In this document: positions 33,318 through 41,400 of the stretch, piece after piece
Layout of the letters: the number at the start of each line of letters is the position of its first letter
How positions within the stretch are numbered: the stretch's first letter is position 1
Assembly (NCBI RefSeq): GCF_007994135.1
Contig: NZ_VLKF01000001.1
Coordinates: 2,170,001 to 2,234,000 of the forward strand
Source: Modestobacter roseus
GTDB lineage: Bacteria; Actinomycetota; Actinomycetes; Mycobacteriales; Geodermatophilaceae
Length of the DNA: 64,000 nucleotides
Direction: 5' to 3'
Made by a program: the position numbers and the translations under genes
The notes under the pieces: generated by a model
Seen by the model: only the letters and a program-made list of their open reading frames with translations
What the model was told of the DNA's origin: nothing
Database searches by the model: none

Positions 33318-34022
33318 GTGTTCTTCGACGAGCGGGTCGCCGCCACCTACGACGACGACGGCATGTCCGCGCCGGAGGTGGTGGATCCGGCGGTCGACCT
33401 GCTGGCCGAGCTCGCCGACGGCGGGCCCGCGCTGGAGCTCGCCGTCGGTACCGGCCGGATCGCGCTGCCGCTGGCCGCCCGCGGCGTCCCGGTGAGCGGC
33501 ATCGACACCTCCGCACCGATGCTCGCCCGGCTCCGCGCGAAGCCCGGCGCCGACGCCGTCCGCGCCACCGAGGGCGACATGACCACCGCGCGGGTGCCGG
33601 GCACCTTCTCGCTGGTCTACCTGGTGTTCAACACGATCATGAACGTGACCAGCCAGGACGGGCAGGTCGCCGTCTTCGGCAACGCTGCCGCGCACCTCGG
33701 GCCGGGCGGGCGGTTCGTGGTCGAGGTGATGGTGCCGGCGCTGCAGCGGCTGCCGCCCGGGGAGACGGTGCGCGCGTTCACGCTCACCGACGAGCACCTG
33801 GGCTTCGACGAGTACGACGTCGTCACCCAGAGGCTGGTCTCGCACCACCACCGCGTCGGCGAGGGCGTGCTCCGGGTGCCGTTCCGCTACGTGTGGCCGG
33901 CCGAACTGGACCTGATGGCCCGGCTGGCCGGCATGGAGCTGGAGCACCGCTGGGCCGGCTGGGACCGCGCGCCGTTCACCGCGGCCAGCACCGCGCACGT
34001 GTCGGTCTACCGACGCCCCTGA
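33318..34022 (+). CDS. Class I SAM-dependent methyltransferase
   Basis: A 234-residue Rossmann-fold methyltransferase. SAM motif I is LELAVGTGRIALPLAARG at about residues 35-52, followed by SGIDTSAPMLARLRAK (motif II acidic loop), ATEGDMTTA and FSLVYLVFNTIMNV. GTG at 33318 is preceded by CAGGCT at seven bases, giving a leaderless-type start, and by no ribosome binding site. The frame further upstream is antisense to the previous gene. The substrate is not apparent; the family includes small-molecule and natural-product methyltransferases. It is convergent with the hemerythrin gene, with only three bases between stops. Confidence 0.82.
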   Translation: MFFDERVAATYDDDGMSAPEVVDPAVDLLAELADGGPALELAVGTGRIALPLAARGVPVSGIDTSAPMLARLRAKPGADAVRATEGDMTTARVPGTFSLVYLVFNTIMNVTSQDGQVAVFGNAAAHLGPGGRFVVEVMVPALQRLPPGETVRAFTLTDEHLGFDEYDVVTQRLVSHHHRVGEGVLRVPFRYVWPAELDLMARLAGMELEHRWAGWDRAPFTAASTAHVSVYRRP

Positions 34023-34025
34023 CGG

Positions 34026-34511
34026 TCAGGGCCGGGTGCGCAGGGTGGCCCGCTTGAGCCGCATGATCAGCCGCATCCCGCCGGAGCGGCCCAGTTCACG
34101 CTGCCGCTGCTGCAGCTGGGCGCCCAGCTCCTCCAGCCGCCGCTCCCCGAGGGCGTGCGACTGCGGGAACATCCGCTCCTCCTCCTCGAAGGTGTGGTGC
34201 CGCAGCGTCGACTCCAGCATCCGCACTTCGGTGGTGAACTCCGGGTCGTCCAGCGCCAGGCGCATCACCACCGCCAGCTGGTCGTCGATCTGGCGGTGCT
34301 CGGCGTGCGCGAGCGACAGCAGCGGGGAGACGTCGACGACGGCCGGGTAGAACAGCTCGTCCTCGATCTGGGTGTGCACCTCCAGCTCCCGCAGCAGCTC
34401 GTCGCGCAGCTCCCGCCGCCGGTCGGTCTGCCCGTCGCTGGTCTCCGCGAGGTCGCGGAGCAGGCCCCGCAGCACGTCGTGGTGGGCGGTGAGCACCTCG
34501 TCGGCCTTCAT
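34026..34511 (-). CDS. Hemerythrin-like HHE domain protein
   Basis: A 161-residue four-helix protein with the hemerythrin di-iron ligands: VLTAHHDVLRGLL, HTQIEDELFYPAV (H-x3-E), LAHAEHRQIDDQL (H-x3-D) and LRHHTFEEEERMFP (H-x4-E). It may bind O2 or NO or act in di-iron redox protection. The ATG at 34511 overlaps the stop of the Rieske gene by 4 bp (ATGA), proving a coupled operon. The C-terminus is basic. The pairing with an iron-sulfur membrane protein suggests a redox or NO-handling unit; that is inference. Confidence 0.88.
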   Translation of the reverse strand: MKADEVLTAHHDVLRGLLRDLAETSDGQTDRRRELRDELLRELEVHTQIEDELFYPAVVDVSPLLSLAHAEHRQIDDQLAVVMRLALDDPEFTTEVRMLESTLRHHTFEEEERMFPQSHALGERRLEELGAQLQQRQRELGRSGGMRLIMRLKRATLRTRP

Positions 34512-35446
34512 CGGGACGCCTCCTCGACCGTGGTGACCGCCGTCTCGCTGCGCCAGTGCGCCCGGCGGCGGATCTCGACCTGCCCGTCGCGGACCCGGGT
34601 GTCGAAGCAGGGCAGCGGCGCGGTCGACGGCCCCTGCGCCGGTTCGCCGTCCGCCAGCGAGAACCGCGACCCGTGCCAGGGGCAGACCAGCTCGCCGCGG
34701 TGCAGCCAGCCCTCCCCCATCGGCGCGCCCAGGTGCGGGCACCGGCCGCCGACGGCCCGCACCCCGCCGTCGGTGGCGACCAGCACGACCGGCACGCCGT
34801 CGACGTCGACACCGACCGGCTCGCCGTCGGGCAGGTCGGCCGCCGCGGCGACCCGGGTGAACCGGCGCGGCTCGTTGCTCCGCTCGCTGTGGTCGACGCC
34901 CAGCCGGTGCCGGTAGGACAGCTCCCCGCCGAGGAAGCCGCCGGCCACGGTGAACGCGAAGCCGGCGGCGGCGGTGACCCGGGCCCGCACCGCGCGCCCG
35001 CGGGACCGGTCGGCGAACGACCAGGTGTAGAGGCCCAGTGCGGTGGAGTTGACGGCGGCGTGGACGAGGCCGACCCGCCGGGCGCCGTCGTGGGCGTGCT
35101 GCCAGTCGGTGAGCCCGGTGGCGGCCGAGGCGACGGCGCCGCTGATGCCCAGCCCGACGACGGCGCGGGCGGCCTGGCCGGTCGCCGGCCCACCCCGGCC
35201 CGCGACGTCCAGGCCGTCCAGCAGCAGCGCGCTGCTCCACGCCCCGATCGGCACGGTGACCAGCACCGGGTGCAGCGGGTGGCCCAGCCACACGCCGTGC
35301 AGCAGGTCCTGCAGCGGCCGCGCCCACCGGCCGGTGAGCAGGAAGGTCAGCGCGACGCCGTGCTCGACCTGGTAGCCCGGCGCGTCGAGGTCCTCCCACC
35401 GCTCGATCGCGCCGGTGGCCCGCTCGAGCAGCCCGCGCACCCTCAT
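34508..35446 (-). CDS. DUF2231 membrane domain fused to a Rieske [2Fe-2S] domain
   Basis: A 312-residue fusion. Residues about 50-185 are a DUF2231-type membrane domain with four hydrophobic helices (HPLHPVLVTVPIGAWSSALL, GISGAVASAATGLTDWQHA, AAVNSTALGLYTWSF, AGFAFTVAGGFLGGEL). Residues 200-300 are a Rieske ferredoxin-like domain with the cluster ligands CPHLGAPMG and CPWHGSRF. The Rieske part is predicted cytoplasmic-side. It is translationally coupled to a hemerythrin gene. Known DUF2231-Rieske fusions are uncharacterised redox proteins. The ATG at 35446 lacks a strong ribosome binding site but fits the family's N-terminus. Confidence 0.85.
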   Translation of the reverse strand: MRVRGLLERATGAIERWEDLDAPGYQVEHGVALTFLLTGRWARPLQDLLHGVWLGHPLHPVLVTVPIGAWSSALLLDGLDVAGRGGPATGQAARAVVGLGISGAVASAATGLTDWQHAHDGARRVGLVHAAVNSTALGLYTWSFADRSRGRAVRARVTAAAGFAFTVAGGFLGGELSYRHRLGVDHSERSNEPRRFTRVAAAADLPDGEPVGVDVDGVPVVLVATDGGVRAVGGRCPHLGAPMGEGWLHRGELVCPWHGSRFSLADGEPAQGPSTAPLPCFDTRVRDGQVEIRRRAHWRSETAVTTVEEASR

Positions 35447-35547
35447 CGGGCCGCTCCCCGGCCGGCGGGCGGGCGGGAATGGGCAGCGGGTTCAGCCATG
35501 GTGCCCGCGTGCCCAACCGGCGGGTGTCGCAACCGCGGACCAGTGGG

Positions 35548-36321
35548 TCAGCGCACCGCGGCGGCGTCCCCGGCGAGCCACTCCCCGAAAGTGGCGCGCC
35601 CGCGGTCGGCGTCCGGCCCGGGGAGCAGCCCGCCCGCGCGCATCCGCCGGCCCAGCTCCCCCGGCAGCGGCACCCGGACGACCCGGCGGCGCTGACCGGT
35701 GGCCGCGAGCCAGCGCCGCACCAGGTCGGCGAGCTCGGCCTCCTCCGGGCCACCGAGGTCGGTCGCCCGCCCGCTCGGCCCGGCCTCGGCCAGCGCGACC
35801 AGCGCCGCACCGACCTCGCTCGCCGCCACCGTGCAGACCCGGCCGGCCGGCACCGCGACGACCGGGCCGATCCCCGTCCGCTGGACCAGCTGCGCCGCGA
35901 ACTCGTGGAACTGGGTGGCCCGCAACACCGTCCACGGCACCGGCCCCGCGGTCACCAGCCGTTCCTGGGCGACCTTGCCGGCGTAGTAGCCGCGGCGCGC
36001 GCCGTCGACGCCGACGATGGACAGCGCCAGGTGGTGCCCGACCCCGGCGTCCTGCTCAGCGGCGAGCAGCTTCCCGGTGGCGCGGGTGCAGAAGTCGACG
36101 GCGGGCCGGGTCCGGGTCGTCAGCACGCTGGTCACGTCGACGACGACGTCGGCGCCGGTGAGCGCCTCGGCCAGGCCCGCTCCGGTGGTGACGTCCTGCC
36201 CGGTGCCGCGCGACATCGGGACGACGCTGTGCCCGGCCGCCCGGGCGTGCGCGACGACGTGCCGGCCGACCACCCCGGTGGCCCCGGCGATGGCGATCCT
36301 CAGCTGCTGCGGTGGTGTCAT
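35548..36321 (-). CDS. NmrA-like NAD(P)-binding reductase
   Basis: A 257-residue atypical short-chain dehydrogenase/NmrA-type protein. The Rossmann motif is IAIAGATGVVGRHVVAHARA at residues 8-27. The YYAGKVAQERLV segment carries the Tyr-x3-Lys-like pair, and ALSIVGVDG precedes it. Such proteins are NAD(P)H-binding sensors or reductases. The ATG at 36321 is divergent from the SigJ/ECF41-like gene with a 43-bp gap, so both probably share a control region. ECF41-type sigma factors are known to lie beside oxidoreductase or epimerase genes, which fits. It is followed by a 100-bp gap before the Rieske gene on the same strand. Confidence 0.85.
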   Translation of the reverse strand: MTPPQQLRIAIAGATGVVGRHVVAHARAAGHSVVPMSRGTGQDVTTGAGLAEALTGADVVVDVTSVLTTRTRPAVDFCTRATGKLLAAEQDAGVGHHLALSIVGVDGARRGYYAGKVAQERLVTAGPVPWTVLRATQFHEFAAQLVQRTGIGPVVAVPAGRVCTVAASEVGAALVALAEAGPSGRATDLGGPEEAELADLVRRWLAATGQRRRVVRVPLPGELGRRMRAGGLLPGPDADRGRATFGEWLAGDAAAVR

Positions 36322-36327
36322 GCCCTC

Positions 36328-36358
36328 TTGACGACGCAGCGGCCGAGGATGTGAGGCT
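36328..36358 (+). promoter_or_regulatory. Candidate promoter of the SigJ-like gene
   Basis: TTGACG at 36328-36333 and GAGGCT at 36353-36358, six bases before the GTG at 36365, resemble -35 and -10 boxes of a leaderless promoter with long (19-bp) spacing. It lies in the 43-bp gap to the divergent NmrA-like gene. Confidence 0.35.
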
Positions 36359-36364
36359 GCCCGG

Positions 36365-37216
36365 GTGATCGTGGACGAGCAGCGCGCGCACCTGACCGGC
36401 GTGGCGTACCGGATGCTCGGCACGACGGCCGACGCCGAGGACGCCGTCCAGGAGACCTTCGCCCGCTGGTACCGGCTCACCGACGCCGAGCGGGCGGCGA
36501 TCGAGCGGCCGGCCGCCTGGCTGACCCGGGTGGTGAGCCGGGTGTGCCTGGACGTGCTCGGCTCGGCCCGGGCCCGCCGGGAGCGCTACGTCGGCGAGTG
36601 GCTGCCCGAGCCGGTGCCGGCCGACCCGGTCGACGACCCGGCCGAGCGGGCAGCGCTCACCGACTCGGTGGGCCTGGCGCTGCTCGTCGTCCTGGAGTCG
36701 CTGACCCCGGCCGAGCGGGTCGTGTTCGTGCTGCACGAGGTGTTCGCGGTGCCCTTCGGCGAGATCGCCGAGGCGGTCGGGCGCAGCCCCGCGGCCTGCC
36801 GGCAGCTGGCCACCTCCGCCCGTCGCCGGGTCGACGCCGCCCGCGCCGGCACCCCGCCGCGGGCCCGGCGCGACGCGGTGGTGCGCGCCTTCGCCGCGGC
36901 CTGCGCCGGCGGCGACCTCACCGCACTGGTCGCGCTGCTCGACCCGCAGGTCACGCTGCGCTCGGACGGCGGCGGCCTGGTCAGCGCCGCGCGCAACCCG
37001 GTGCACGGCCCGGAGAACGTGGCGCGCTTCCTGTTCGGGGTGCTGGCGAAGAACCCGGCGGCCCGGGTCGAGGAGGTGGCGACCGGGGACGGCGTGGCGT
37101 ACCTCTGGCGCGACGCCGACGCCGTCCGGGGACTGCTCACCCTCGGCGTCACCGGTGACCGGGCCACCGACGTCTGGATCGTGCTCAACCCGGAGAAGCT
37201 CACCCGCTGGGCCTGA
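36365..37216 (+). CDS. SigJ/ECF41-like sigma factor with SnoaL-like C-terminal domain
   Basis: A 283-residue extracytoplasmic-function sigma factor. Region 2 (HLTGVAYRMLGTTADAEDAV, QETFARWYRL) and region 4 (LTPAERVVFVLHEVFAVPFG, EIAEAVGRSPAACRQLATSA) occupy residues 1-165. Residues 175-283 form a SnoaL/NTF2-like domain (AFAAACAGGDLTALVALLDP, VTLRSDGGG, DVWIVLNPEKL). In ECF41 and SigJ proteins this extension acts as a built-in regulator replacing a separate anti-sigma factor. The start GTG at 36365 is probably leaderless. Divergent from the NmrA-like reductase and followed by a zinc alcohol dehydrogenase; either may be a target. Confidence 0.88.
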   Translation: MIVDEQRAHLTGVAYRMLGTTADAEDAVQETFARWYRLTDAERAAIERPAAWLTRVVSRVCLDVLGSARARRERYVGEWLPEPVPADPVDDPAERAALTDSVGLALLVVLESLTPAERVVFVLHEVFAVPFGEIAEAVGRSPAACRQLATSARRRVDAARAGTPPRARRDAVVRAFAAACAGGDLTALVALLDPQVTLRSDGGGLVSAARNPVHGPENVARFLFGVLAKNPAARVEEVATGDGVAYLWRDADAVRGLLTLGVTGDRATDVWIVLNPEKLTRWA

Positions 37217-37318
37217 CCCGTCCAGGGACTCCGGACCCTGCCGCATGCGTCGCGGCGCACCTAGCGTCGGCAGCGGGCCGGTGGTTCCGCCGGCCCGGAA
37301 CACGAGCGGAGGAGAGCC

Positions 37319-38353
37319 ATGCGCGCGGTGCAGTACCGGACGATCGGCGGCGAGCCCGAGGTGGTGGAGGTGCCCACCCCCGAACCGGGCCCGGGCCAGG
37401 TGCGGCTGCGGGTGACCGCCGCGGGACTGTGCCACTCCGACTCGTTCGTCATGGGCCTGCCCGCCGACCAGTACACCTACGGGCTGCCGCTCACCCTGGG
37501 GCACGAGGGCGCCGGCGTCGTCGACGCCCTCGGTGACGGGGTCACCGGGGTGTCGGTCGGTGACGCCGTGGCGGTCTACGGACCGTGGGGCTGCGGGCAG
37601 TGCCACGCCTGCGCCCGGGGCGCGGAGAACTACTGCACCCGCGCCGCGGAGCTGGGCATCCAGCCGCCCGGGCTGGGCTCCCCCGGTGCGCTGGCCGAGT
37701 ACATGCTGGTGGACGACGTCCGGCACCTGGTGCCGCTGGGTGACCTCGACCCGGTGGCCACCGTCTCGCTCACCGACGCCGGTCTGACGCCGTACCACGC
37801 GATCGTCAGCAGCCTGGGCGCGCTGCCGCCGGGCGGGACGGCGGTGGTCATCGGCGCCGGCGGGCTCGGGCACGTGGCGATCCAGCTGCTGCGGGCGATC
37901 TCCGGGGCGACGGTGATCGCACTGGACATCAGCGACGAGAAGCTCCAGCTGGCCAAGGAGCTGGGCGCGCACCACGTGCTCCGCTCCGACGACGACGCGG
38001 CAGCGAGGATCCGCGAGCTCACCGGCGGGGTGGGCGCGGCTGCGGTGTTCGACATCGTCGGCGCCCAGGCCACCATCGACCTCGCCCGCTCGGTGGTCGC
38101 GATCGGCGGCGTGGTGCAGATCGTCGGCATCGGCGGCGGCACGCTGCCCACGGGGTTCTTCTCCACCCCGATGGGCGCCGCGGTGCGCGCGCCGTACTGG
38201 GGCACCCGGACCGAGCTGATGGAGGTGCTCGACCTGGCCCGGGCCGGGGCGGTGCACGTGGAGGTCGAGCGGTTCACCCTCGACCAGGCGCCGGAGGCCT
38301 ACCGGCGGCTGCACGCGGGGACGATCCGCGGCCGCGCCGTCGTCGTCCCCTGA
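37319..38353 (+). CDS. Zinc-dependent alcohol dehydrogenase
   Basis: A 344-residue zinc MDR enzyme. Catalytic-zinc ligands are visible in GLCHSDSF (Cys38) and LGHEGAGVV (GHE). The structural-zinc loop has four Cys in GCGQCHACARGAENYC. The NAD(P)-binding motif is VIGAGGLGHVAIQLL at about residue 180, followed by ALDISDEKLQLAKELGA, whose Asp favours NAD. The C-terminal part is intact. The ATG at 37319 follows GGAGGAGAG, the best ribosome binding site in this region. It lies downstream of the sigma gene but has its own leader; co-regulation is possible. Likely an NAD-dependent alcohol dehydrogenase with broad or unknown substrate. Confidence 0.88.
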   Translation: MRAVQYRTIGGEPEVVEVPTPEPGPGQVRLRVTAAGLCHSDSFVMGLPADQYTYGLPLTLGHEGAGVVDALGDGVTGVSVGDAVAVYGPWGCGQCHACARGAENYCTRAAELGIQPPGLGSPGALAEYMLVDDVRHLVPLGDLDPVATVSLTDAGLTPYHAIVSSLGALPPGGTAVVIGAGGLGHVAIQLLRAISGATVIALDISDEKLQLAKELGAHHVLRSDDDAAARIRELTGGVGAAAVFDIVGAQATIDLARSVVAIGGVVQIVGIGGGTLPTGFFSTPMGAAVRAPYWGTRTELMEVLDLARAGAVHVEVERFTLDQAPEAYRRLHAGTIRGRAVVVP

Positions 38354-38428
38354 GCCGTGCCCGGCCGGGACGGGCGGACCTCATCCGTCACATCCCGGCC
38401 GGGCTCCCGGACTCCGCGGTTCCGCGGG

Positions 38429-38442
38429 GGTAGACAGGCGGC
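38429..38442 (+). promoter_or_regulatory. -10 box and leaderless start of helicase gene 2
   Basis: TAGACA at 38431-38436 lies six bases before the ATG at 38443, within the 9-mer GGTAGACAG identical to that before the paralogue at 7506. Confidence 0.55.
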
Positions 38443-41400
38443 ATGGGCGACTCCCCGTGCCCGCAGCAGCCGGTGACGATCGAGGCCGAGTGCGTCCCCG
38501 TGCTGGACGAGGCGCTCGCCGCCCTCGCCGTCCCCGTGGTCACGCGGCTGGTCCTGACGGCCGAGCGCGAGCTGCTCGGCGCCCGGGTCACCGTCGCCGT
38601 CCGTGCCGCGGGGCGCCCGCTCGCCGACCCGGTCGAGCTGCGCGCCGACCTGCTGCCCGGCCGGCCCACCGTGCTGCTCGACGTCCCGCTGCTGCTCGAC
38701 CCGGCCGCGTTCGCCGCGCTTCCCGAGGCGTCACCCGGCGAGGTCACGGTGCGGGTCGGGCACGACGACGACGTGCTCGCCGGGACGAGCGCGCCGGTGC
38801 GGGTGCTCGGCGCCGGGCAGTGGCTGGCCGCGCCCTCACCGCTGGCGCTGGAGCTGCTGGCAGCGCACGTCCGCCCCGACGACCCGGCGGTGGCCGGGCT
38901 GGTCGGCGCGGCCGCCGACCACCTGCGGCAGCGCACCGGCCGCCCCGAACTGGCCGACCTCGACCCCGCGCACCTGGACCCAGCCGAGCTGGACCAGGCC
39001 GCCGCCGCGATCGTCGAGGCGATGCGCCGCCGCGGCATCCGCCCGCTCCCGGCGGCCGCCCGCTGGGCCGACGTGGCACAGCGGGTGCGCACCCCCACCG
39101 AGGTGCTCGACGAGCGCGCCGGGACCGGCCTGGACACCGCCCTCACCCTGGCTGCCGCGTTCGAGCACGCCGGGCTGCGGCCGCTGGTGTGGATCACCGC
39201 CGACGACGCCGGACCCGCGCACGCCTTCCTCGGCTGGTGGCGGGGCGGGCCGGGCGCCGAGCACACCGCGACCACCGACGTCGCCGGGCTCGCGGAGCTG
39301 GTCGCCGACGGCACGATCGGCCTGGTCGAGCCGGCCCTGCTGGTCGCCGGTGCCCCACCGGCGACCTTCGGCGACCTGCACCGGACGGCGGCCGCCAGCT
39401 GGCTCACCGGCGACCACCACCGGCTGCTCGGGGTCACCGACGTGCACCGCGCCCGCGCCGACGGCGTCCGGCCGCTGGGCCCGAAGCCCCGCGCGGCGAC
39501 CCCGCTGGCCGCAGCGCTGGCCACGCTGCCCGCGCCGCAGCCGCTGGACCTGGCCGACGCCCTCCCGCTGACCGTGCCCGCCGGCCGGCTGTCGGTGCTC
39601 GCCGAGCGGCTGGCCGCCGGTGCCCCGCTGACCCTGCTGCCCGCCGACCAGCTCGGGGCGGCCGCCCGCCGGCGGGGCATCCGCGCCGCCCGCGACCTGC
39701 CCGCGCACCAGCTCGCCGAGCTGCTGACCGAGCACGGCGGCCTCTACACCGAGCTGTCCTCGGCCGCGTACGGGGAGCAGGCCGGGGCGCTCGCCGAGCG
39801 GGCCCAGGCGGTCCTCGCCACCCGCGGCACCAACGACCTGTGCCTGGCGCTCGGCTCGCTCACCTGGGCACCCGAGGGCCGCGCGGTGCGCGCCCCGCTG
39901 GTGCTGCTGCCGGTGACCCTCACCGCCGGCGCGAACGGCTCGTTCCGGCTCGTCGCCGACCCGACCGGCGGCACCACCGTGAACGCGCAGCTGCTGGCCG
40001 AGCTGCGCCGTCGGCACGGCGTCTCGCTGCCGCTGCCCGCCGAGCCGGACCCGGCGGCGGTGGTGGTCGCGCTGCGCCAGGCGCTGGCCCGCAGCGGGGC
40101 GTCGGCCCGGGTGGAGCCGACCGCCGACCTCGCGCTGCTCCCCGCGGCGGCGTCCCGGGTGCGGCAGGACGCCGAGCACCTCGGGGCCGCCGCCCTGCGC
40201 AACCCGCTGGTGCCGGTCCTGCTGCGCCCCGGCCAGCCGTTCCCGGCGCAGGACCCGGCCGGCACCGACCTCGACCAGCTGGCGACGACGCTGCCGCTGC
40301 CGGCCGACGGGAGCCAGCTGGCTGCGGTCGCCGATGCGCTCGCCGGGCGCACGTTCGCGCTGCTCGGCGCGGCAGGCACCGGGAAGGCGCAGACGGTGGC
40401 GAACACCGTCGCCGCCGTGGCCGGGGCGGGGCGGCGGGTGCTCGTGGTCGCGCCCCGGCGCGGCACGCTCGACACCGTCGCCGCACGGCTGGCCGACGCG
40501 GGCCTGTCCGCGCTGGTCACCGGCGAGCAGGCACCCGAGCTGCCGACGTCGGAGCTGCCCGACCTGGGCCCGTTGCGCAAGCAGCTGGCCGGGTACTCCG
40601 CGCGGCTGCACGCACCCAACTCGGCGGGCCTGTCGCTGTACGACGCCTCGGCCTCGCTCGTGGCGGCGGGCGCCGCGATCCCGTCGCTGCCGGTGCCGCC
40701 CGCCTTCGTGGTCAACGCCTCCACCCGCACGACGGCTGCGGTCCGCGCCGCGCTCGCCGAGCTGCCGGCGGTGGCGGCCCGCACCCGGCCGCGCGCCGGG
40801 CACCCGTGGGGCTTCCTCGACTCGGCCGACGTCGACCCGGTGGCCGTGCAGGCCGCGGTCCGCGCCGTCGACCGCGCGCTGGACGCCGTCCCGCCCGGCC
40901 CGGTGGCCCGGGTGGTGTCGGCCGCGCCGACCCCCGCCGACCTGTCCGCGGTCGCCGTCCTGCTCGACGGGCCCGCCGTGCCGCTGGCCGACCTGGACCT
41001 CGCCGGCACCCCGGAGTGGGAGGAACAGGTCGCCGAGCTGCGCGCCGACGTCGCGTTCTTCTGCACCGAGCAGCACCCGGGCATGGACGTCGCCGGTCCG
41101 GCGGTGCTGGACCTGCCGCTGGCCGCGATCGCCGAGAACGCCCGGCAGGCGGCCGCCTCGGGCCGGATCGGCCGCGGCAAGCGGCTGGCCGCCGTGCTCG
41201 CCGAGCTGACGCCGGCGCTGCTGCCCGGCGCGGAGGTGCCGCCGGCCGAGGTGCCGGCGCTGGCCGAGGAGCTGCTCGCCGTGCAGGCCGCCGCGCGCGA
41301 GCTGGGTTTCCGTGCCCGCGAGCTGCCCGGGGTGGACCTGCCGTGGAACTGGAACCCGTTCACCGACGTCGACCGGCTCGACGCCCAGCTGGAGGCGGTC

